From CAKSFT01 sp045544615 (GTDB lineage Bacteria > Bacillota > Clostridia > UBA1381), in the NCBI GenBank assembly GCA_045544615.1, contig JAZPZI010000008.1, forward strand, positions 62,001 to 126,000: DNA of 64,000 nucleotides, read 5' to 3'. The notes beneath the pieces are model-generated. The model was given only the letters and a program-made list of their open reading frames with translations. It made no database searches and was not told the origin of the DNA. The position numbers and the translations under genes are program-made. Below, piece by piece: positions 51,688 to 60,076 of this stretch (the first letter of the stretch is position 1; each line of letters starts with the position of its first letter).

Positions 51688-53091
51688 ATGTCATCGGTTG
51701 AAAGAAAAAAAGAGAAAATGGAAGCTTTTAAGAAAAGCATCCAGCATCTATCTCAAAAAGAACAACGAAGATTGATAGATGACTTCATAAAAACGGAAAT
51801 GGAAAGAGAAGAAATGGGAATGAAAAAATTGACAGCGGTTGTTTTGGGCTACGGAATGCGTGGTTCTGCGTATGCAAAGTATGCATCAGAGCATCCTGAA
51901 GAGCTCGAAATTGTGGCGATTGCCGAACCGGTTGATGATAAGCGAAACCACGCAAGGGATCTTCACAATCTCAGTGAGGATATGTGCTTTGTTGACTGGA
52001 AGCAGGTTGCAGAACTGCCTAAGCTTGCCGATTTTGCCATAATTGCAACTCAGGATGATATGCACTATGAGCCGGCGCTTGCTATGATAGAAAAAGGATA
52101 TAATCTCCTGCTCGAAAAGCCTATGGCACCGACTGCGGCAGAATGTAAAAAGATTGCCGAGGCTGCCGAAGCAAAGGGCGTTAAGGTTGTTGTGTGTCAT
52201 GTTTTGAGATTTACAAACTTCTTCTGCACTTTAAAAGAAATTATATACCGTGACGATATCGGCGAAATTATGTCGATTGTGCATATGGAAAATGTCGGAA
52301 ATGTTCATCAGAGTCATAGCTTTGTAAGAGGTAACTGGAGAAACTCTGAAGAGTCAGCACCGATGATTCTTGCAAAATCCTGTCACGATACCGATATTCT
52401 GCAATGGCTTATCGGAAAGAAGTGCAAAAAGGTTCAGTCGTTTGGCTCGCTTGTGCACTTCACCAAGGAGAACAGACCTGCGGGTGCACCCGATTACTGC
52501 ATCCAGGGTTGCCCTAAAGCTGACACCTGTTTCTATAACGCAGTTAAGCTCTATTATGATGATAAAGACAATCTCTGGTTCAGAGGCGTTGCAACCGACA
52601 AGGTAGCACCAACCGACGAGGAGGTAAAGGCAGCAATCACAAGAGGACCTTACGGAAGATGTGTGTATGCCTGCGATAACGATGTTGTTGACCATCAGGT
52701 TGTTAATATGGAATTTGAAGGCGGAGCTACGGTATCATTTACAATGAACGCTTTTAACAAGGGTGGAAGATTTATCAGAATCTTCGGTACAAAGGGTGAA
52801 ATCAATGCAGCTATTGAGGACGATAAAATCAGCGTATACTCTTTTGCAACAGGGGAAACGACCGACTATAATCTTGCACACGTGGGTGAGGATATAACAT
52901 CTGGTCACGCAGGCGGAGATACCGGTATTATGATGGATATTCTGAAATACTTCGGTGAAGTTGAAAAGAGTAAGTCGATTTGCGATGTCCGGACATCATA
53001 TATGAACCATCTGATTGCATTTGCGGCCGAAGAATCAAGAAAAACTGATAAGGTCATCGATCTTGAAAAATATTCAAATGAAATCAAGTAA
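51688..53091 (+). CDS. Gfo/Idh/MocA family oxidoreductase
   Basis: The 467-residue protein has an NAD(P)-binding Rossmann domain ('LTAVVLGYGMRGSAYAKYA' near 47-65), the catalytic 'LLEKPMAPT' lysine near 141, 'VVCHVLRFTNFF' and 'LAKSCHDTDILQWL' near 228, which has the active-site His/Asp. A cysteine cluster 'CIQGCPKADTCFYNAVKLY' near 271 is typical of one clostridial subfamily. The N-terminal 45 residues are a helical, charged extension not normal for the family; an internal ATG at about 51823 could be an alternative start but has a weaker ribosome site. Some Gfo/Idh proteins are NAD-dependent glycosidases (GH109) or sugar oxidases, so it may act on glycosides released in this locus. Confidence 0.88.
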   Translation: MSSVERKKEKMEAFKKSIQHLSQKEQRRLIDDFIKTEMEREEMGMKKLTAVVLGYGMRGSAYAKYASEHPEELEIVAIAEPVDDKRNHARDLHNLSEDMCFVDWKQVAELPKLADFAIIATQDDMHYEPALAMIEKGYNLLLEKPMAPTAAECKKIAEAAEAKGVKVVVCHVLRFTNFFCTLKEIIYRDDIGEIMSIVHMENVGNVHQSHSFVRGNWRNSEESAPMILAKSCHDTDILQWLIGKKCKKVQSFGSLVHFTKENRPAGAPDYCIQGCPKADTCFYNAVKLYYDDKDNLWFRGVATDKVAPTDEEVKAAITRGPYGRCVYACDNDVVDHQVVNMEFEGGATVSFTMNAFNKGGRFIRIFGTKGEINAAIEDDKISVYSFATGETTDYNLAHVGEDITSGHAGGDTGIMMDILKYFGEVEKSKSICDVRTSYMNHLIAFAAEESRKTDKVIDLEKYSNEIK

Positions 53092-53106
53092 ATGGAGGGA
53101 CGAAAA

Positions 53107-55074
53107 ATGAAAGACTATTTGAAGCCGTGGACACCGGTAAAAATTACACAGAACGGCAATTCTGTTTCGGCAGAGATGTGGGGAAGAAAGTACGACTTTG
53201 AAAACTCACTTATGCCAACACAGATCACAAGCCAGGGCAAGGAGATGCTCTATGCTCCGATCAAACTCACACCTGTATTCTTTGACACAGAGGGTGAGTG
53301 GCATAACATCACAACATCGGTTTGTGAAGAAAGTGATGAAAAGGCAATATTTATTGCTGCTGCAGAATGTGACAACGTAATGATAAATACTGCAGTAACT
53401 GTTGAATGTGACGGTTTTGTGAAGATTGACTTCAAGCTCATGTCACACTGGCAGTTCTCTAAAGACAATACACCAAGACCAAAGCTTACAGGTCTTTATA
53501 TGGATGTGCCGATCAAGAAGGAATTTGCGACACTTATGCACTACTGGCCAAATGACAAGACAAGCATCATTCCGTCAGGTAAGGTAATGAACAGTGGTGA
53601 AACAAGAGAAGTAACCTTCCCGTTCAAGCCGTATGTTTCGTTTGGTAATGAAGAGGTGGGCTTAGGTATCTATAGCGGTGACTCTTGCGAAAACTATATC
53701 CTGAACAATGAGGATGTTTGTGTTGTTATCACGGATAAGGGTGACTACGTAAATTACAGACTCAAGTTCTTAGAGCAGATGCCAAAGAACTGGCAGGGAA
53801 GAAACGACAAGTGGATTTCAGCCTTAAAGCCGGTTGTATTCAATATTGGTTTCCACGCAACACCGGTTAAGCCAATGAGAAGCGGTGAGGAAACATATAA
53901 GATTTATCACTGGGGTAACTGTGACCTTATGAAGGTTGACGGAAAGATGAACATGGAGATGATTAACTCTCTTGATAAAGCGGGAGTTAAGTGGGTGATT
54001 CTTCACGAAAACTGGACAGGAATCCAGAACTTCGGTTATCCGCTCGATAAGCAGTTCACCATCGACTTTATTAAGGAATGCCACAAGAGAGGCATGAAGG
54101 TTATGGTTTACTTCGGCTACGAATTCTCAACACTTCATTGGGATTTCCACAAGCTTGCAGATGATTACCTCATCAAGACGGTAGACAACGAGTTCTGCGG
54201 CGGATGGCAGAGAAACCCATACCAGAGAGCATATATGGTTTGCTATAACGGCGGATACAGCGATGTGATGATCAAGAGAGTGGAGTATGTAATGGACGAA
54301 CTCGGCGTTGACGGTATCTATACAGACGGTACATATATTCCGTGGGAGTGCGCAAACAAGGATCACGGTTGCGGATGCACAAATTCAAATGGCGAGTTTG
54401 TACCTACATTCCCGATTATGCCTGTTCGTGAACACGTTAAAAAGCTCTACGAGGTAGTTCATAAGCGTGGAGGTATCATTGATGCACACCAGAGCTCGTG
54501 CTGCGTAATGCCGACACTTTCATTCTGTGATTCGTATTATGACGGTGAAAACATTCAGGGAATGCTTTCTAAAGATAATATGGACTTTTTGAATATGCCT
54601 GCATTCAGAACAGAGTATATGGGCTGGAACTTTGGTATGCCTGCAAACTTTATCGCATACACAAACGAAGAAAGAACAATCGAAGCATTGTCTGCTTTGA
54701 CACTTCTTCATAACACTCACTGCCGTTGCTGTTCAATTCACGCAAGTCTTGAAAGAGATCTTGGATATCTCTCGGGTATCTGGAAGATTTTTGATGAGTA
54801 CGATCTGGATAATGCAGAATGGACACCGTACTGGAAGAACGATGTTGCGCCTGCATTGACAGATAAAGCATATGTTTCACTTTATGATACAAAGAAGGGA
54901 ACAGTTGCTTTTGCAGCACACTTTGCATACGGTAATGAGGAGATTACAGTAAAAGTTCCTGATGGTGTAAAGAGTGTTACAAACATCAATACCAAGGAAG
55001 AATACAAAATCGAAGACGGAAAAATCACAATCAAGACATCAAGCGCTTTGCTTAATGTTTTGTTGATGAAGTAA
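53107..55074 (+). CDS. Putative TIM-barrel glycoside hydrolase (DUF6067/GH123-like)
   Basis: The start at ATG 53107 follows GGAGG (655 residues, no signal peptide). About 1-255 is a beta-sandwich; about 265-560 looks like a TIM barrel with 'VKWVILHENWTGIQNFG', 'ECHKRGMKVMVYFGYEFSTLHWD', 'LGVDGIYTDGTYIPWECANKDHGCGC' and 'GGIIDAHQSSCCVMPT'. The C-terminus (about 575-655) is a beta-rich domain. The layout resembles DUF6067 proteins related to GH123 beta-N-acetylgalactosaminidases, but I cannot see the Asp-Glu pair that defines GH123, so the family and the catalytic residues are uncertain. Asp in 'YTDGTY' is a candidate. It ends the GH3 operon with a terminator. Confidence 0.65.
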   Translation: MKDYLKPWTPVKITQNGNSVSAEMWGRKYDFENSLMPTQITSQGKEMLYAPIKLTPVFFDTEGEWHNITTSVCEESDEKAIFIAAAECDNVMINTAVTVECDGFVKIDFKLMSHWQFSKDNTPRPKLTGLYMDVPIKKEFATLMHYWPNDKTSIIPSGKVMNSGETREVTFPFKPYVSFGNEEVGLGIYSGDSCENYILNNEDVCVVITDKGDYVNYRLKFLEQMPKNWQGRNDKWISALKPVVFNIGFHATPVKPMRSGEETYKIYHWGNCDLMKVDGKMNMEMINSLDKAGVKWVILHENWTGIQNFGYPLDKQFTIDFIKECHKRGMKVMVYFGYEFSTLHWDFHKLADDYLIKTVDNEFCGGWQRNPYQRAYMVCYNGGYSDVMIKRVEYVMDELGVDGIYTDGTYIPWECANKDHGCGCTNSNGEFVPTFPIMPVREHVKKLYEVVHKRGGIIDAHQSSCCVMPTLSFCDSYYDGENIQGMLSKDNMDFLNMPAFRTEYMGWNFGMPANFIAYTNEERTIEALSALTLLHNTHCRCCSIHASLERDLGYLSGIWKIFDEYDLDNAEWTPYWKNDVAPALTDKAYVSLYDTKKGTVAFAAHFAYGNEEITVKVPDGVKSVTNINTKEEYKIEDGKITIKTSSALLNVLLMK

Positions 55075-55080
55075 AACGAT

Positions 55081-55110
55081 AAAACCGCACCGTCTGACGG
55101 TGCGGTTTTT
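55081..55110 (+). terminator. Terminator after the TIM-barrel glycosidase gene
   Basis: AAAACCGCACCG paired with CGGTGCGGTTTTT. The rest of the 295-bp gap holds only the promoter at 55227-55255. Confidence 0.9.
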
Positions 55111-55226
55111 GTGTGCTCACTTTGTGGATTATTTTACGATTCGGAGAAAAACGGACAATGAAAAGGCGGGTAGGATGCCTTGTTTTGTACAATTTGAGCA
55201 AGTTATAGGGAAATGGAAAAACTTGC

Positions 55227-55255
55227 TTGACAAAGCAATATAAAAGTGCTATAAT
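55227..55255 (+). promoter_or_regulatory. Consensus promoter of the nucleotidyltransferase/kinase/nagB operon
   Basis: TTGACA (55227-55232) and TATAAT (55250-55255) with exactly 17 nt between. Confidence 0.85.
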
Positions 55256-55369
55256 TTTAAGGTAAAAATGATAATTGGATTTTTGTGACCAGATATAAAA
55301 TAATTGAAAAACGGGACGGCATTGCATACGGGGTATGGATGCCTTTTTAATGGAGAAAGAGGTTTAGCT

Positions 55370-56212
55370 ATGGATACAACTCTTGTTATTATGGCGGCAG
55401 GTATGGGAAGCCGTTTCGGTGGCTTAAAGCAGATTGCGCCAATCGGACCAAATGGGGAAATCATTCTCGACTTTTCGATATATGATGCAAAGAAGGCAGG
55501 CTTTAATAAGGCAGTTTTCATCATCAAGAAAGCTATTGAGAAGGAGTTCCGTGAATGTGTAGGAAAGAGAATTGAAAAGATGATTGATGTTTCTTATGTT
55601 TTCCAGGAAACAGAGAAAATTCCGTCAGAGTTTTCACATCTCCTGCCACGTGAAAAGCCTTGGGGCACAGGTCATGCAATCCTTTGCGCAAAGGATGCAA
55701 TTACAACACCGTTTGCGGTTGTAAATGCTGATGACTATTACGGATATGAATCATATAAGCTTATCCACGACTCACTTGTTGAGAGTGATGAGATTTGTAT
55801 GGTTGGATATAACCTTTATAACACATTGACAGAAAACGGAACAGTTAGCCGTGGAATTTGTGATATCGAGAACGGATACTTAAAGAGTGTAACCGAGCAG
55901 ACTGCACTTGATAAGAATTCGGGATATCCCGAGGACACACTTGTTTCTATGAATATGTGGGGATTCGGAACAAAGATTTTTGACACTCTCGAGGCTGACT
56001 TTGCTGAATTTTTGAAAAATATCGAAAACCCTGCAAAACAGGAGTTCTTCCTGCCGAGCGTTGTGGATAAGATGATTAAGACAAAGAACGAAAAAGTGCG
56101 TGTTATTCCGACATCTGAAAAGTGGTACGGAGTTACATATAAAGAGGACGCCGAGCCTGTGGCTCAGGCATTGAAAAAATTGGTAGATAAGGGGCTTTAT
56201 GATGGTATCTGA
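55370..56212 (+). CDS. Sugar-1-phosphate nucleotidyltransferase
   Basis: The 280-residue protein starts with the nucleotide-binding loop 'LVIMAAGMGSRFGGLKQIAPIGPNGE', followed by 'KPWGTGHAILCAKDAI' near 105 and 'AVVNADDYYGYESYKLI' near 120 (metal Asp). Such enzymes join NTP and sugar-1-phosphate. It overlaps the kinase gene by 14 nt, and the pair suggests activation of a hexosamine-1-phosphate to a nucleotide sugar. Start ATG 55370 follows GAGAAAGAGG; the frame upstream to 55304 lacks a site. Confidence 0.85.
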   Translation: MDTTLVIMAAGMGSRFGGLKQIAPIGPNGEIILDFSIYDAKKAGFNKAVFIIKKAIEKEFRECVGKRIEKMIDVSYVFQETEKIPSEFSHLLPREKPWGTGHAILCAKDAITTPFAVVNADDYYGYESYKLIHDSLVESDEICMVGYNLYNTLTENGTVSRGICDIENGYLKSVTEQTALDKNSGYPEDTLVSMNMWGFGTKIFDTLEADFAEFLKNIENPAKQEFFLPSVVDKMIKTKNEKVRVIPTSEKWYGVTYKEDAEPVAQALKKLVDKGLYDGI

Positions 56213-57275
56213 TTTGAATAAAATTTTAGAACAATTCACCTTGGACAGTGAACTTTCACCATATGGCGACGGACATATCAACAATACATTTTTGACAAAG
56301 TCAAAGCAATACATTCTCCAGAGAATCAATACTCACGTTTTTACTGAACCAAAGGAATTGATGAGAAACATTTCGATGGTAACTGAGCATGTAAGAGCAA
56401 AGATTGAAGCAGCAGGAGGGGATCCTGACAGAGAAACTCTGACAATTATTCCGACCCGTGATGGTAAAACCTATTATGAAGCTGAAAACGGTGAGTTCTA
56501 CAGAGTATACAGATTTATCGATGAGACCGACTGCTACAGCGTGGCAGAGGATCCGAAACTTTTGTATGAAGCAGGAAGAGCATTTGGCAGATTTCAGAAT
56601 ATGCTAAATGATTTCCCGGCAGAGGAGCTTTTTGAGACTATCGTTAATTTTCATAACACAAGAAGCCGTTTTAACCAACTTTTGGAGGCAATCAGGGAAA
56701 ACCGTGCAGGTAGACTCTCAGAGGTACAGGCGGAAGTTGAGTATGCTTTATCTCAGGAGAATATGGTAGACCAGATTACAGATGCAATCAAGGAAGGTAC
56801 AGTGCCACTGCGTGTTACTCATAACGATACAAAAATCAACAATGTTTTGTTTGATAAGGCTACAGGAAAGGGACTTTGTGTAATCGACCTTGATACCGTT
56901 ATGCCGGGCTCGCTTCTTTATGATTACGGCGATGCTTTGAGAGCAGGTGCAAACACAGGTGCAGAGGACGAAAAGGACTTGTCACTCATCTGGTTTGATA
57001 TGGCGGCATTCAGACAGTTCTCTAAAGGTTTCCTGGAAGAAATGCTTCCTGTTATGACTAAAAAGGAAATTGAACTTTTGCCACTTTCGGCAAAAATGCT
57101 CACATATGAATGTGGAATAAGATTTTTGGCAGACTATCTAAATGGCGACACTTATTTCAAGACATCAAGACCGGAGCACAATTTAGACCGTGCAAGAACA
57201 CAGTTTAAGCTCTGTATGGATATGGACAAAAAGTTTGACGAAATGACCTCGGTAATTGAGGTACTAACAAAATAA
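56199..57275 (+). CDS. Aminoglycoside-phosphotransferase-fold sugar kinase, N-acetylhexosamine 1-kinase (NahK)-like
   Basis: The 358-residue protein resembles bifidobacterial NahK/LnpB: 'LSPYGDGHINNTFL' near 20, 'YILQRINTHVFTEPKELMRNI' near 40, the catalytic loop 'LRVTHNDTKINNVLFD' near 205 and the metal site 'CVIDLDTVMPGSLLYDYGDALR' near 227. NahK phosphorylates the anomeric OH of GlcNAc or GalNAc in lacto-N-biose/galacto-N-biose metabolism. No GH112 phosphorylase or GalT lies nearby, so the route differs from the bifidobacterial one. Its start overlaps the nucleotidyltransferase gene, and nagB follows after 24 nt. Confidence 0.8.
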   Translation: MMVSDLNKILEQFTLDSELSPYGDGHINNTFLTKSKQYILQRINTHVFTEPKELMRNISMVTEHVRAKIEAAGGDPDRETLTIIPTRDGKTYYEAENGEFYRVYRFIDETDCYSVAEDPKLLYEAGRAFGRFQNMLNDFPAEELFETIVNFHNTRSRFNQLLEAIRENRAGRLSEVQAEVEYALSQENMVDQITDAIKEGTVPLRVTHNDTKINNVLFDKATGKGLCVIDLDTVMPGSLLYDYGDALRAGANTGAEDEKDLSLIWFDMAAFRQFSKGFLEEMLPVMTKKEIELLPLSAKMLTYECGIRFLADYLNGDTYFKTSRPEHNLDRARTQFKLCMDMDKKFDEMTSVIEVLTK

Positions 57276-57299
57276 TTATTTGCAGGGAGGATTTTTAGT

Positions 57300-58016
57300 A
57301 TGAGAGTAATTGTATGTAAAGATTACGAAGAAATGTCAAAAAAAGGTGCGCAGATTATTGCAAGCCAGATTACAATGAAGCCTGATTCAATTCTTGGCCT
57401 GGCAACAGGATCAACACCTGTTGGCGTTTATAAGGGCCTTATTGAAATGTATAAAAACGGTGAAATTGACTTTTCAAAGGTTACAAGCTTTAACCTTGAC
57501 GAGTATTATCCGATTGATAAGGACAATGACCAGAGCTATCACTATTTCATGAAGACAAACTTGTTTGATCATGTAAATATCAAGGAAAGCTATATTCCTG
57601 ACGGTTCAGCAGCTGATCCTGAAGAAGCTTGCAAAAAGTACGACGAGCTTGTTGAGGACTATGGCTGGGTTGATTTGCAGATTCTCGGAATCGGACAGAA
57701 CGGCCACATCGCATTTAACGAGCCTGATGAAAACCTTATCGCAGGAACACACGTAACAGGTCTTACAGAGAGCACAATCGAGGCAAACTCACGTTTCTTT
57801 GCAAGCCGTGACGAAGTTCCGACAAAGGCGCTCACAATGGGTATGGCAACAATCTTAAAGGCAAAGACAATTATACTTTTGGCAAACGGCAAGAATAAGC
57901 ATGCAGCAGTTTCTGCTTTGTTGGACGATAAGATTACAACATCTAATCCGTCAACATTCTTAAAGCTTCACAAGGATGTTATTCTTATTCTTGATGAGGA
58001 TGCTTATAACGGTTAA
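57300..58016 (+). CDS. nagB: Glucosamine-6-phosphate deaminase
   Basis: NagB converts glucosamine-6-phosphate to fructose-6-phosphate and ammonia. The 238-residue protein has 'LGLATGSTPVGVYKGL' near 32, 'FNLDEYYPI' near 63 (catalytic Asp), 'LGIGQNGHIAFNEP' near 128 and 'ALTMGMATIL' near 178. GGGAGG precedes the ATG. It is last in the operon after the NahK-like kinase. No nagA deacetylase is in the window, so GlcNAc-6-P deacetylation must happen elsewhere. Confidence 0.95.
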   Translation: MRVIVCKDYEEMSKKGAQIIASQITMKPDSILGLATGSTPVGVYKGLIEMYKNGEIDFSKVTSFNLDEYYPIDKDNDQSYHYFMKTNLFDHVNIKESYIPDGSAADPEEACKKYDELVEDYGWVDLQILGIGQNGHIAFNEPDENLIAGTHVTGLTESTIEANSRFFASRDEVPTKALTMGMATILKAKTIILLANGKNKHAAVSALLDDKITTSNPSTFLKLHKDVILILDEDAYNG

Positions 58017-58024
58017 TAAAAATG

Positions 58025-58052
58025 AAAAGCCCGGAAATTCCGGGCTTTTTTG
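58025..58052 (+). terminator. Terminator after nagB
   Basis: AAAAGCCCGG/CCGGGCTTTT with a T run. Confidence 0.9.
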
Positions 58053-58426
58053 TTTGAAGATAATCATATCTTTGCAAGACAATTCCTTTGAGGAGAAAAC
58101 AGTCGAATCAAATAAAAACATATGCCTCTGAAATAGATGGCTTTTGGAAATTTACAAAAATACCAGTGCGGTGTTGGATTTGTAAAAGTCAAGCACATCA
58201 GTTGGAATGGAAAACATTCTTTCCACCGCACGGGGAAAGAGAAGAAGCGTCACATGAGGTATGTAAATTCGGAGAGTTAAAGTGGGGCGAATGAGGAAGA
58301 TTTTGCCTTGGCAAAATTTCCGCCCTGAGCTACGCTTTGGGGTGTTTCCAAGAGGGGTATCCTCTCTTGGCGACTTTTCCGCCACTTTTCGTCGGTGAAA
58401 AGTGGCAAAAAGAAATTATAAACAAC
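58053..58426. repeat. Repeat-rich intergenic region with degraded palindromic element
   Basis: No credible gene. It contains TTTGAGGAGAAA near 58089 (as in repeat A), a perfect GTGCGGTG (58166-58173) / CACCGCAC (58224-58231) pair, CCAAGAG/CTCTCTTGG (about 58348-58370) and repeat D copy 2. It looks like an accumulation of decayed palindromic elements. Confidence 0.55.
58366..58402. repeat. Repeat D, copy 2
   Basis: Same as 21282-21318: CTTGGCGACTTTTCCGCC then TTTTCGTCGGTGAAAAG. Confidence 0.7.
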
Positions 58427-58427
58427 C

Positions 58428-58458
58428 AAAAAGGACTTGGAAAACCAAGTCCTTTTTT
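58428..58458 (-). terminator. Terminator of the sipL-like gene
   Basis: AAAAAGGACTTGG/CCAAGTCCTTTTTT with a 4-nt loop, directly after the stop at 58461. Confidence 0.9.
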
Positions 58459-58460
58459 GA

Positions 58461-59993
58461 CTAACATACCGGTATAATCAGCTTTTTACCAACATCTAAA
58501 GTTGCATTTTTGTCGAGCTCATTCAACTCGACCAACTCATCAATCGCAACCGAGTAGTTCTTTGCAATCTTCCATAGACTGTCGCCCGGCTGAACAAAGT
58601 AAACTATAATTCCGCTCATCTTTTCTGCATCCGAGAGCGTGCATTCCGATATTACATCGAGTTCGGCTTTCTTTGTGAGCTTTGTTCCAATCCGAAAACT
58701 TGCACGCAATTCAAGCTCGTTTGACATATTGAGATTGTAGCTTGTGTGGAGGATGCCGATGTCAGCAAGGCATAAAAGTCCGTCATCGGCCTTGTCATCC
58801 TCGGCAATAAAGGATAGCGGAAGCTCGTTTTTGAAACTGTAAATTGGTGTTTCGCCCGATGCGGAAATGTATGATACATAGACCTCAACCTTACCCTTGA
58901 TTTCGATTTTTCCCTTACCGCACACTGCCGATTCTATAACGGGTTTGGTGAACAGATTGTATACCGTTGCAATTTCAGGTGAGTTTTCAGGGCAGGGGAT
59001 AATACCCTTTAAAGTGGTCTGATGAGTTGCTGATGATACTATACTGTCAAAAGCGATGTGTTCATAGAGCATATCTGCCTTCGCACCCGGGCAGAAACAG
59101 TCGGTGAGTACCTGCAACTCGGAGCACTTGTATGATGTGATGTGTGCAGAAACGGTAATATCAAAATTAACTGTATCTGCCTCGCCTTCTGCATTGCCTG
59201 CAATCTCAAATGCCTGGTCGCAGATTCGGTAATCTACATTGCATGGAGTGTCTTCGTCAAGGTCGAAGATTTCGGCTATCTCGGTAAAGGGGATTTCGCC
59301 CGAAACCGAGTTGAGCGCTCCATCGCAGTCGATATATAGAGCTGATACCGTCAGATTTCCTTTAAGGACTGCCTTGCCGGTTATTGCCTTTGTTTCGGGC
59401 TCGGAGATTACAGCATCGAGCTTTATTAACTGCGAGATTGGTGAACGTCCCGACGGCAGGCACAGGCGGTCACGAACGACAAAGGTATAGTCCTCTGCTA
59501 CTTCGAGACTCTCGGCACATATCGGCTCAAAGATTGTTTCGGCATTATCATAGTCAATGCCTGTGGCAAGTGACAACTCACGGTTTTCTGAAATCACATA
59601 GGAGACAGCAACTGTAGCCTTTATGGCGAGTTTTCTTGAGTTTAAGAGTGAAAAGTCGATTCTCTCAACATCGGAGCATACATCGAACACACAGTTTGTA
59701 AGCTTTGAGTGCTTGTCAAGCTTTATGGAAAAATCCTGCTCGGTTGAAATCGTCTCAAGGTTACAGTCGCTTGAGTCGGGGAGATAGAAGATGGTGTAGT
59801 GCACCTTGCCCGAGACCTTGATGACACCGTCTGAAATCTCTTTTGAGGTGATGTAGGATACTGCATCCACCTGCATAATTTTTAAGATGTCGGGTTTTAC
59901 ATCGGGCACAATCACATCGCTGTCGCAGACAGTGTTTGCCGTTTCTGACACCTTGGTTTCGGTGAGCTTTAAATTTTCCTTTAAAAGTTCCAT
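58461..59993 (-). CDS. sipL: SPOCS (DUF3794) repeat and LysM protein, SipL-like
   Basis: The 510-residue protein has SPOCS/DUF3794 repeats: an N-terminal one with 'DVIVPDVKPDILKIMQVDA' near 26, others near 175-290 and 320-420. A C-terminal LysM domain (about 463-508) has 'YFVQPGDSLWKIAKNYSVAIDELVELN'. This is the architecture and length of C. difficile SipL, which binds SpoIVA through its LysM domain and attaches the spore coat. Together with spoVM at 18189 it indicates a sporulating organism. Start ATG 59993 follows GGAAGG; the frame upstream to 60104 runs into the rhaB terminator region. Confidence 0.85.
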   Translation of the reverse strand: MELLKENLKLTETKVSETANTVCDSDVIVPDVKPDILKIMQVDAVSYITSKEISDGVIKVSGKVHYTIFYLPDSSDCNLETISTEQDFSIKLDKHSKLTNCVFDVCSDVERIDFSLLNSRKLAIKATVAVSYVISENRELSLATGIDYDNAETIFEPICAESLEVAEDYTFVVRDRLCLPSGRSPISQLIKLDAVISEPETKAITGKAVLKGNLTVSALYIDCDGALNSVSGEIPFTEIAEIFDLDEDTPCNVDYRICDQAFEIAGNAEGEADTVNFDITVSAHITSYKCSELQVLTDCFCPGAKADMLYEHIAFDSIVSSATHQTTLKGIIPCPENSPEIATVYNLFTKPVIESAVCGKGKIEIKGKVEVYVSYISASGETPIYSFKNELPLSFIAEDDKADDGLLCLADIGILHTSYNLNMSNELELRASFRIGTKLTKKAELDVISECTLSDAEKMSGIIVYFVQPGDSLWKIAKNYSVAIDELVELNELDKNATLDVGKKLIIPVC

Positions 59994-60028
59994 AAAATCA
60001 AATCCTTCCTGAAAATAGTAAAAATAAA

Positions 60029-60056
60029 AGTGTTCATAGCAAATACTATGAACACT
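60029..60056 (-). terminator. Terminator after rhaB
   Basis: AGTGTTCATAG/CTATGAACACT, 6-nt loop, with TTTTATTTTT on the minus strand. Confidence 0.85.
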
Positions 60057-60076
60057 CTTTTTAAAATATGCTAATT

